From the NCBI RefSeq assembly GCF_028748185.1, contig NZ_CP118164.1:2294001-2358000 (forward strand): a stretch of DNA of 64,000 bases. Reading direction: 5' to 3'. The notes below the pieces were generated by a model. The model was not told the origin of the DNA and did not search any database. It saw only the letters and a program-made list of their open reading frames with translations. The translations under genes and the position numbers were made by a program. Source of the DNA: Bremerella sp. P1. Its GTDB lineage: Bacteria; Planctomycetota; Planctomycetia; Pirellulales; Pirellulaceae. Positions within the stretch are counted from its first letter, which is position 1. The number at the start of each line of letters is the position of its first letter. Below are positions 9,797 through 17,146 of this stretch, in pieces.

Positions 9797-12064
9797 TTGT
9801 CGTACTGGTACCTGCAACCTTTGGGCGAGAGCTATCTCCTGGTGGGGATATTGGTCTTCGCGCTAGTTGCGCTGTTGGTACTGCGGCCTCAGTTTCACGG
9901 ACTGACGCCCAAGCGGCATTGGATCCTTACCGGGCTACGCTTCGCGGTCATTTTGCTGATTGCCCTAACGCTGCTTCGCCCGACCTGGGTTCGAACGATC
10001 AAAGAGACACAGAAGTCACTGCTGGTGCTGATGTTCGACTCCAGCCGCAGCATGACGGTACCGGACGCAGGCGACGGCATCCCGCGCTGGGATGCCCAGA
10101 AGCAAACGCTTCAGCGGCTCGCCCCCGAACTCAAAGCACTGGGTGATGACATCGACGTGGCGATCTATCAGTTCGACGAGAACGCCACGCGTCTGGAATC
10201 GACTGATGGCCAGGTGCAACTGCCCAGCAGCCCCGACGGCCGCTTTACCGACATCGGTACTTCGATCGCCCAGATCATGCAGCAAAACATCGGCAAGAAG
10301 CTGGCTGGCGTTATCCTTCTTTCCGACGGAGCCCAGCGAGTCTACTCGCCCCAAGTCGAAATGCAGCAAGCGGCACGCGACCTGGCCCGACTGGAAACCC
10401 CACTGCATACCGTCACCTACGGCAAGGCGATCGATCCATCCCAGGCCCGTGATGTGGCCGTGGAAACGCTGGCCGATCATTACACCGTCTTCGTGAAGAA
10501 CGAACTGGCAATCAAGACTTCGGTCCAGATTCAAGGCATGGCCAATCTGCCGGTGCCCGTGCAACTGATCGTGGAAGACGCCCAAGGCCAAAAGACGATC
10601 GTCGAAACGCAAGAGATCACGACCCCGAAGGTTCAGGAAACGGTCGACGTGATCTTCCGCTACACGCCCCAAACGTCCGGACAGTTCAAGCTGAGCATCG
10701 TGGTGCCTGATCAAGATGGCGAACTAGTCACCAAGAACAACGTGCTGAGCGCCTACCTCAATGTCCTGGAAGGCGGCCTCAAGCTCTTGTACCTGGAAGG
10801 CCGTACGGTCGATCGACCAGAACAAAAGTGGCTGCGGCAAGTGGTTGCCGAGTCGGCCGACATGGAACTCGACTTCCGCTGGATCGACCGGCGCCGACGC
10901 GATCAGTGGCCAGTCGATCTGACCGAAGCCATCGAAAAAGGCAAGTACGACGTCTTCATCATCGGCGACGTCGACTCATCGGCCTTGAGCCCCGAGACGC
11001 TCGATCTGCTGGCCAAACAGGTCGAAGACGGCAAAGGCCTGATCATGCTTGGTGGGTTTCATTCCTTCGGTGCCGGCGGTTACCAGACGACGATCTTCCA
11101 GAACGTGCTACCGGTAGAAATGAGCCGTTTCGATCGCCAGGACTTCGACGCTCCGATCCGCACCGACATGCACGTACCAGGTCCGATCACGATCGTCGCC
11201 ACCGAGAACCACTTTCTCTCTTCGTTGGGTACCGATAGCGAAGGCGTCCCTGCGTTTACGGCGGTACCAGCGCTAACTGGGGCCAATAAAGTCACCGGAC
11301 CGACGCAGCGAGGCATGACTATCCTGGAAACGCAAAGTGGTCAACCGCTGCTGGTCGCTGGCGAGTATGGTCTCGGGCGAACGCTGGCCTTCACGGCCGA
11401 TAGCACGTGGCGTTGGGTGATGGCCGGCAAGAGTGATATCCACAAACGTTTCTGGCGGCAAATCCTGTTATGGCTGGCCAAAAAGGATGGCATCGAAACG
11501 CGGGATGTCTGGGTGCAGCTTGGCCAACGACGTTACGTGCCGGGTGCACCTATCCAGTTCACCGCCGGTGCCAACTCGCAAAGTGGCGATCCGCTGCGCG
11601 GCGTAACGTTCGAGGCCACCTTGATCTCGCCCGACGGAAGCCGCACGCCGATTCGCACGCTGCCCGGCGATAGCGTCATTGAAGGAAGCCTGGACGCTGG
11701 CCAGACGATGGGCGACTACACCATTGAAGTGGTCGCTCAGCAAAACGGCACCAGCGTAGGTACCGGCCTGGGACGCTTCTTTGTCTACGACCAGGACCTG
11801 GAACTAAGCGACCCTTCGGCTCGCCCTTCGCAGTTGGCGGCTCTGTCGGCCATCACCAAAGATGTCGGCGGACGAACGTGGACACCGGAAGAACTTCCGC
11901 AGCTACTCGATGAAATAAAGAACCGCCCACCGGAAACGGAAGTCGAAGTGCAGACGAAGTGGACCTGGCCCGAGTCAGGACGCGACAGCTGGATCAACCT
12001 ACTATTGATTGTCGGCCTCTTGGGCTGGGAATGGTATCTGAGAAAACATTGGAGCATGGTTTGA
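9797..12064 (+). CDS. VWA and GATase-like membrane protein
   Basis: A protein of 755 residues. Two N-terminal TM segments (about 14-30 and 43-60) precede a VWA domain with an intact MIDAS, D81-S-S-R-S85, a later Thr/Asp pair (RFTDIGTS) and the VILLSDG strand. An Ig-like stretch and a class I glutamine-amidotransferase-like module (DVFIIGDVDSSALS, GLIMLGGFHSFGAGGY) follow, then a C-terminal TM (INLLLIVGLLGWEWYL). The start is TTG at 9797 with AAGGA 6 bases upstream. Fourth gene of the moxR operon. Unlike its BatA-like neighbour it keeps all MIDAS residues, so it is the better candidate for metal-dependent ligand binding. Confidence 0.88.
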   Translation: MSYWYLQPLGESYLLVGILVFALVALLVLRPQFHGLTPKRHWILTGLRFAVILLIALTLLRPTWVRTIKETQKSLLVLMFDSSRSMTVPDAGDGIPRWDAQKQTLQRLAPELKALGDDIDVAIYQFDENATRLESTDGQVQLPSSPDGRFTDIGTSIAQIMQQNIGKKLAGVILLSDGAQRVYSPQVEMQQAARDLARLETPLHTVTYGKAIDPSQARDVAVETLADHYTVFVKNELAIKTSVQIQGMANLPVPVQLIVEDAQGQKTIVETQEITTPKVQETVDVIFRYTPQTSGQFKLSIVVPDQDGELVTKNNVLSAYLNVLEGGLKLLYLEGRTVDRPEQKWLRQVVAESADMELDFRWIDRRRRDQWPVDLTEAIEKGKYDVFIIGDVDSSALSPETLDLLAKQVEDGKGLIMLGGFHSFGAGGYQTTIFQNVLPVEMSRFDRQDFDAPIRTDMHVPGPITIVATENHFLSSLGTDSEGVPAFTAVPALTGANKVTGPTQRGMTILETQSGQPLLVAGEYGLGRTLAFTADSTWRWVMAGKSDIHKRFWRQILLWLAKKDGIETRDVWVQLGQRRYVPGAPIQFTAGANSQSGDPLRGVTFEATLISPDGSRTPIRTLPGDSVIEGSLDAGQTMGDYTIEVVAQQNGTSVGTGLGRFFVYDQDLELSDPSARPSQLAALSAITKDVGGRTWTPEELPQLLDEIKNRPPETEVEVQTKWTWPESGRDSWINLLLIVGLLGWEWYLRKHWSMV

Positions 12065-12117
12065 CGCGGCGTTATATTATGGCCTCCCCCTACTCTTTTC
12101 CTGCCAGGAGGCAAACT

Positions 12118-12879
12118 GTGTCGGAAAACTGGAACGCCTATCTCACGCAAATTGAAGACTCGATTACGTCGATCCTCTTAGACATGGGTGTCGCCGAAGA
12201 CGCTCCCGTCCCGCAGAAGACCTGGCTCGTCCGAGTATCCATTGCACTGCAGGAACGCGACGAATACGGGCTGGCCACGGACGAAGAATTCACCGCGATC
12301 CGGCCACTAGAAGAGGCGATTGTCGAATCGCTCGAGCAAGGACTCGACGCGGTACATGTCGGCTGCATGACCTACGATGGACAGCGCGTGGTCGTTTTCT
12401 ATAGCCCTACGTTTGAAGGAGTAGACGTGGCGTTGACCTCGGTCACGCAAGAGCATTCCACGCACGAGCTGAGAAGCAGCTACCAAGAGGATGCCGAGTG
12501 GGGCTTCTACTTTGAAATCTTGTATCCCTCGCCGTACGAAATGCAAGCAATGTCCAATGCCTCGGTGCTACATGGACTCCTAGAAGCAGGCGATACCCTG
12601 GAAGAAGAACGTCTCGTTTCGCACTGGGCCTATTTTCCCACCGAACAAGCACGAGCGCAATTCATCGCGGCGGTTCAAGAGAAAGGCTTTCAAGTCGACG
12701 AGGAAAGCATACAAGAGGAATCGGAACCACCCAATCCGTTTGGAGTTCAAATCGATCGTGTCGATCATGTCGATCAAGATTCGATCAACGAGGTAACCAT
12801 CGAGCTATTCGACTTGGCCGACTCGTTGGATGGCACCTACGACGGATGGGAAACGTTTGTCGTTAGACCCGAAGATTAA
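12118..12879 (+). CDS. DUF695 / RraB-like protein
   Basis: A cytosolic acidic protein of 253 residues with no signal peptide or TM. The N-terminal part (ENWNAYLTQIEDSITSILLDMG through DGQRVVVFYSP) looks like DUF695. The C-terminal part (LEEERLVSHWAYFPTEQARAQFIAAVQEKGF) looks like the RraB/DUF1260 ribonuclease-E-inhibitor fold, a pairing I have seen in other bacteria. I place the start at GTG 12118 because AGGAGG lies 6 bases upstream; an in-frame ATG at 12079 lacks such a site. It follows the VWA gene by 53 bases on the same strand and may be read with it. Confidence 0.72.
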   Translation: MSENWNAYLTQIEDSITSILLDMGVAEDAPVPQKTWLVRVSIALQERDEYGLATDEEFTAIRPLEEAIVESLEQGLDAVHVGCMTYDGQRVVVFYSPTFEGVDVALTSVTQEHSTHELRSSYQEDAEWGFYFEILYPSPYEMQAMSNASVLHGLLEAGDTLEEERLVSHWAYFPTEQARAQFIAAVQEKGFQVDEESIQEESEPPNPFGVQIDRVDHVDQDSINEVTIELFDLADSLDGTYDGWETFVVRPED

Positions 12880-12884
12880 CCGCG

Positions 12885-12912
12885 GCGGACTGCTCTGCGA
12901 CAAGCAGTCCGC
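12885..12912. terminator. Hairpin between convergent genes, no T run
   Basis: A perfect 10-bp stem (GCGGACTGCT / AGCAGTCCGC) with an 8-base loop lies 6 bases after the DUF695 stop and about 70 bases before the end of the convergent lipoprotein gene. The position and strength suit a terminator, but no T run follows on either strand. Confidence 0.45.
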
Positions 12913-12980
12913 TCACGGCTTCTGCTGGAGAGAACGGGAAGCGATGCGAACATCGCCTGAATGGTTTGCTTGAGTCGCCC

Positions 12981-13442
12981 CTAGAAGCCGCCGGTCTTCA
13001 GTTGGAAGAGCAAGTTATTGCCTCCCTTGTCGGAGATCTTGGCGTCTAATGGTCCCTTCTTTTCGTAGACCTTGGGAACAAATGTTTTCGGTGGTGGCAC
13101 ACCTTCGCCACGCTGCACCCCTTCGATCATCGCGCCTGCCCCCGGCTGCTGGGAAATGACCATCACGTAATAGTCACCGGGCGCCAAGCGTCCGCTGGCA
13201 ATCGTGAACGAGCCACTGGTGACCTCGGTCGTGACTTCCTTCGCCTCGGGGTTGCCCTTGGGCTTGAACTTGATGATCGCCCCATCCAACGGACGTCCAT
13301 CCAAAAACACGCGTCCGGTGACTTCTCCGGCCGAACCTCCGCAGCCGGAACACAGCATCAGCATCAAGGCCATTGCCCAGACCAGCACCACACTCGCTTC
13401 CACCGGGTTCCGCGTCATCAATTGCAATCCTCGATCGATCAT
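12981..13442 (-). CDS. Small lipoprotein-like protein with carboxypeptidase-regulatory-like fold
   Basis: An exported protein of 153 residues. A hydrophobic segment (VVLVWAMALMLMLCSGCGG) ends in a lipobox-like CSGC; Cys rather than Leu at -3 is atypical. The rest resembles the carboxypeptidase-regulatory or transthyretin-like beta sandwiches common in planctomycetes (GEVTGRVFLDGRPLDGAIIKFKPKG, LAPGDYYVMVI). The start at 13442 has GAGG about 10 bases upstream. No neighbour shares its strand closely, so it is probably monocistronic. Function unknown. Confidence 0.75.
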   Translation of the reverse strand: MIDRGLQLMTRNPVEASVVLVWAMALMLMLCSGCGGSAGEVTGRVFLDGRPLDGAIIKFKPKGNPEAKEVTTEVTSGSFTIASGRLAPGDYYVMVISQQPGAGAMIEGVQRGEGVPPPKTFVPKVYEKKGPLDAKISDKGGNNLLFQLKTGGF

Positions 13443-13703
13443 GGCTGAGTCACCTCGTTCACGGCTAAGTGCCGCGATCCAGGAATCGATTTTAGGACTG
13501 CCACGATACTCCGGGGACCAACCGCGTGGCGGCTTAACGGGAAGTTAAAACTGGGCGCGAGCCAGCCTCGAATGACTGCCAAAACCCCCTCGCATTGCGG
13601 AACTACTTCCGCCTGAAGTAGGTGATCGAGAAGCTGGCTGGCCTCTGAAGCTGGCACGCAGAAGTGCGAAACGCTCGAAATGGAACGTTTTTGCGCCACA
13701 CGG

Positions 13704-13732
13704 TTGATACCGAGTATCAATATCGCTATAAA
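13704..13732 (+). promoter_or_regulatory. hemP promoter with Fur-box-like operator
   Basis: A -35 box TTGATA (13704-13709) and a -10 box TATAAA (13727-13732) are 17 bases apart. The perfect dyad TTGATAC-CGA-GTATCAA (13704-13720) covers the -35 box and spacer. Read as a 7-1-7 element, TGATACC-G-AGTATCA matches the classical Fur box in 11 of 14 arm positions. Iron-repressed transcription of hemP is the natural inference. The 13443-13819 gap holds only this element and the hemP leader. Confidence 0.6.
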
Positions 13733-13819
13733 CTAACAGAGCGTTAGCCAGTGTCAACGACATCAGCGAATTTTCCTCGGTCCTCCCTACCCGACACGTA
13801 TGCCTCGAAAAGCTTTCGC

Positions 13820-14002
13820 ATGAATACCTCGGAACAAGATCAAAAGACACCTACGCCAACAAGCGATCCGACCACCCTGTTGAAGCGGACCATTGCCTCG
13901 GAAGAGATCATGGCCGGCGAGAAAGAAGTTTGGATTCAGCACGGCGACGCCGTCTATCGCTTGTGCGAAACCAAGTCGGGCAAGCTCATTCTCCAAAAAT
14001 AG
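13820..14002 (+). CDS. hemP: Hemin uptake protein HemP family
   Basis: A small protein of 60 residues whose last 35 carry the HemP signature: SEEIMAGEKEVWIQHGD then YRLCETKSGKLILQK, ending at the usual Lys. HemP-family proteins are linked to haem and iron uptake, but their biochemistry is poorly known. I use the ATG at 13820 for normal family length; a GTG at 13751 in the same frame, only about 12 bases after the predicted transcript start, would give 83 residues. The Fur-box-like promoter upstream supports iron control. The last 17 bases overlap the 3' end of the convergent kinase gene. No haem receptor or transporter is nearby. Confidence 0.8.
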   Translation: MNTSEQDQKTPTPTSDPTTLLKRTIASEEIMAGEKEVWIQHGDAVYRLCETKSGKLILQK

Positions 14003-15674
14003 AAGAGGCCGGCGCGATCGGACGTTCTCGCTGCACGCGAAGACGCTGTCGGTAGTACTGCAAACCAGGAATGAAGAAACTGGCGGACGCGACGACGCCA
14101 AAGATCAGGTGGGCCGCATTGGGGTACAAGGCCATCGGGACACTACACGCGAACAGAGCCATTGCCTGGAAGTAAAACCAGCCGGTCAGGATGCCTCCCT
14201 TGATGAGGAAGATCATCCCGGAAATGATCGCCAACAGCGGCGATAACTCGAGCGGCCCCAGTCCCAGCAGCCATTCGACCGGAAAGAGAATCGCCACGCC
14301 AATCATGCCAGCGCCCCACACGTGCGCGATCTGACGTTCTACGAACGTGACCGGCCCCATCCGTCTTCGTAAGTACCAGAAGCAGGCCGCCCAGATTCCC
14401 GAGATGACAGTCCAGATGGCGACATAGTGCCAGGGATCTTGATCGTTATTCCACTGCAGTACCTGGGTAATCACACAGCAGATAAACAACACCAGGCTAT
14501 GCCACATCCATAACAGGCCCCAGTTCTCGAGCACCTGGGCGTTATGTGTCTCGCGAAACACGCGAGAGAAGATCTGGAAAAACTGACCGCTGCGAGCCGA
14601 GATCGCTTCGTCGTTCAAGTACGCTTCAAAGTCTTCGCAAAGCATCTGTGCGTCGGGATAGCGTAGATCCATCGGCTTCTGTAGACAGCGAAGCGTGATC
14701 ATTTCCAGATCGCGATCGACTTTCGGGTTTACCTCGTGCGGCAGCGGCGGATCTTGTTCCAAGACCTTGAGCAGTACATCGACCGGCGTTCGACCTTGGA
14801 AAGGAGGCTGTCCGGTGATCATCGCGAACAGAATCGTCCCCAACCCATAAACGTCGCTACGAACACCCACGGCGCCGCGATCACCACTGGCCTGCTCGGG
14901 GGCCATAAACGCAGGCGTACCGATAATCGCCCCGCTTCGCGTGATGCTGTCGACATCGCTGGTGACCTGCTTGGCCAGACCAAAGTCGGTCACCACAGGG
15001 CAGCCATTCTTGTCGATCAAGATGTTCGAAGGCTTAAGATCGCGGTGCAAAATGCCGTGTTGATGGGCTTCATGAACGGCGCTTGAGATGATTCGCATCA
15101 TCCGCGCGGCTTCCTTCGCCGGCATCGGTCCGCGAGCCAGCCGCTGCGAAAGTGTCTCTCCTTCGATGTACTTCATGCTGAAGTAGTACCGACCGTCGCG
15201 CTGTCCTACTTCGTACACCGGAACAATGCCGGGGTGGCTCAGTCGTGCGGCCGACTCAGCTTCCGAGAGGAAACGGCTCAGTTCATCTTCCGAGGCCAGC
15301 TGCGCCTTGAGGATCATCTTCACGGCCACAGTTCGGTTCAGGCTTACCTGCCGAGCTCGGTAGACGACCCCCATGCCACCACGACCAATCTCTTCGAGCA
15401 GTTCGTAGTCGCCAAACCGCAGCGGCAGTTTCAGCTGCGAGAGCTTCTCGGGAATCGGTTCTTCATCTTCACCAGGGGCAGTGATCGAAACGTTGAGCGC
15501 GACCGCGTCGGCCAGCATCACCGCGCCCCACACCTCTTTCAGATCTTCGGCCAAGTGGGGATGCTCTCGCGTGACCACTTCCAGATCGACCGCTTCGCCG
15601 CGCTGAACGCGTTGGGTCAATTCATCGAGAAGCTCGGCCAGCTGTTCGTCGATTTGATCCCGGTCGGTGGCCAT
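13986..15674 (-). CDS. Membrane Ser/Thr protein kinase
   Basis: A protein of 562 residues (from the ATG at 15674). A helical acidic N-terminus (1-80) is followed by a complete Hanks-type kinase domain: glycine loop GRGGMG (97-102), VAVK Lys near 119, HRDLKPSN at about 210-217, DFG at 230-232 and APE. Activity is therefore expected. The C-terminal third has about five or six TM helices (LVLFICCVITQVLQW, VAILFPVEWLLGLG and others) instead of the more usual single TM. It starts 25 bases after the stop of the ECF sigma gene on the same strand, so sigma factor and kinase are probably co-transcribed. Its 3' end overlaps hemP. Confidence 0.9.
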   Translation of the reverse strand: MATDRDQIDEQLAELLDELTQRVQRGEAVDLEVVTREHPHLAEDLKEVWGAVMLADAVALNVSITAPGEDEEPIPEKLSQLKLPLRFGDYELLEEIGRGGMGVVYRARQVSLNRTVAVKMILKAQLASEDELSRFLSEAESAARLSHPGIVPVYEVGQRDGRYYFSMKYIEGETLSQRLARGPMPAKEAARMMRIISSAVHEAHQHGILHRDLKPSNILIDKNGCPVVTDFGLAKQVTSDVDSITRSGAIIGTPAFMAPEQASGDRGAVGVRSDVYGLGTILFAMITGQPPFQGRTPVDVLLKVLEQDPPLPHEVNPKVDRDLEMITLRCLQKPMDLRYPDAQMLCEDFEAYLNDEAISARSGQFFQIFSRVFRETHNAQVLENWGLLWMWHSLVLFICCVITQVLQWNNDQDPWHYVAIWTVISGIWAACFWYLRRRMGPVTFVERQIAHVWGAGMIGVAILFPVEWLLGLGPLELSPLLAIISGMIFLIKGGILTGWFYFQAMALFACSVPMALYPNAAHLIFGVVASASFFIPGLQYYRQRLRVQRERPIAPASSIFGE

Positions 15675-15699
15675 GCTCTCGCGTTGACTAAAAGAAGGA

Positions 15700-16329
15700 T
15701 TACTCGTCGACGGCAGTCGGACCCAATAACGCACGCAAGCGGCGAATGGCCCGCAGGTAACGCATGCTGGCCGCGGCCGGAGTCAGATCGAGTGCCGCGG
15801 CGACGTCCTGGTTAGACAGTTGTTCAAAGTGCCGCATGATGACGACTTCTCGATCTTGCTCGTCCAGGTCTTCAATAGCGGCTTGAAAGCGGATGTGCAG
15901 TTCCTGCATCGTCGCGGCCGCGCCCGGCGTGGTGTTCTGATCGCACAACTGGGCAGCCAGATCGACCGACGACTGATCCATATTGAATCCGACGTTCATA
16001 TTTTGTTCGCGGTCGACACTTCGCTTCCCGCTGACCCGATGACGGCGATGGGCATCGATAATTCGATCCTTGGCCATGTGCCGTAGCCATAAATGAAATG
16101 GCATTTTCGGGTTTTCTAAATAATCGGCCAGCCGGCGATTGGCATCGACTAGAACCTCTTGGACAATATCACTAGCATCGACTCGCTGCTGGATACGCTT
16201 ATCCAGACGCATTTCGATCATCCGACGCAGCGAGTCGCGGTGTCGTTGCAGCAAAGCATCTCTCGCAGAAGTATCCCCATCTCGGGCACCCTGAAGGAGC
16301 TGTTGCGTTTTATCAGTTTCCGGCCACAT
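15700..16329 (-). CDS. ECF-type RNA polymerase sigma factor (kinase-linked)
   Basis: A sigma-70 family protein of 209 residues with a region 2 (RVDASDIVQEVLVDANRRLADYL, MPFHLWLRHMAKDRIIDAHRRH) and a region 4 helix-turn-helix (LDEQDREVVIMRHFEQLSNQDVAAALDLTPAAASMRYLRAIRRLRALL). The first ATG is at 16329; the frame extends to a TTG at 16365. It heads an operon with the kinase downstream, a sigma/kinase pairing recurrent in Planctomycetes, and diverges from a second ECF gene at 16520. No anti-sigma gene is adjacent on this strand, which suggests control by the kinase. Confidence 0.88.
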   Translation of the reverse strand: MWPETDKTQQLLQGARDGDTSARDALLQRHRDSLRRMIEMRLDKRIQQRVDASDIVQEVLVDANRRLADYLENPKMPFHLWLRHMAKDRIIDAHRRHRVSGKRSVDREQNMNVGFNMDQSSVDLAAQLCDQNTTPGAAATMQELHIRFQAAIEDLDEQDREVVIMRHFEQLSNQDVAAALDLTPAAASMRYLRAIRRLRALLGPTAVDE

Positions 16330-16519
16330 ATCTTTATTATTTTGAGCGAGGGGGGGCTCCAGCAAGCCACCAGACTAGAATTCCGGGAGAACCAGACCGA
16401 CATTAACCCATAAAACCGGCCAATCTGGTGTTAAATCGCAACCATTCTGTTAAAAAATCGGTGCCCAGCCTAAATCGTTTTGGCCGGTCGTCTCGTCTAT
16501 CTATGCGTAAGGGCCCATT

Positions 16520-17086
16520 GTGGAGCATTCGCGTCGCGCAAGCAGTACCCCCCCTGCGGAAAACCGTGGGGATACGCTGGAGACCCATTTTTCGGGTCTT
16601 CACGGGGAACTATTGGGCACGCTGTACCACCTTTTGGGCAACATGGACGACGCCCATGATGCCCTCCAAGAGACCTTTATCAAGTGTTGGCGAAACCGAG
16701 AACAATTACCCGAAATAGAGAATGTGAGGGCGTGGATCTTCCGCATTGCCGTGAATACGGGTCGCGACATGCGGATGACAGCCTGGAGAAGAAAACGCCA
16801 AGCACTGGGTGACGAGCAGCAAGTCGTCCCCAGCAAAGAGGCGACTCCTGAGCATCACGCCCACAGGTCCGAGCAGATGGAACGTTTACGGATTGCCGTA
16901 TCAGAGCTCCGTGACGAAGAACGGGAAGTGTTCCTGCTTCGTCAGAACGGTGACCTTACGTACGAAGCAATTGCCGATGCGCTTTCCATTCCGCTAGGCA
17001 CCGTCAAAACACGCATGCGAATGGCCCTCACGCATTTGCGAGAACACCTGGCCCCCCAAGAATCACCTCGAAAGAATCCTTTGTAA
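16520..17086 (+). CDS. ECF-type RNA polymerase sigma factor (anti-sigma-linked)
   Basis: An ECF sigma factor of 188 residues with region 2 (LLGTLYHLLGNMDDAHDALQETFIKCW, VRAWIFRIAVNTGRDMRM) and region 4 (LRDEEREVFLLRQNGDLTYEAIADALSIPLGTVKTRMRMALTHLREHL). The start is GTG at 16520 with AAGGG 6 bases upstream. It lies 60 bases before the large anti-sigma-like membrane protein on the same strand, the usual order for an ECF/anti-sigma pair. Its regulon is unknown. Confidence 0.9.
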   Translation: MEHSRRASSTPPAENRGDTLETHFSGLHGELLGTLYHLLGNMDDAHDALQETFIKCWRNREQLPEIENVRAWIFRIAVNTGRDMRMTAWRRKRQALGDEQQVVPSKEATPEHHAHRSEQMERLRIAVSELRDEEREVFLLRQNGDLTYEAIADALSIPLGTVKTRMRMALTHLREHLAPQESPRKNPL

Positions 17087-17146
17087 GTTAACTATCGTGC
17101 GACTAGCCTTGGTGGTAAGTCGCACCCAGCAGAACCTCACAGAGCA

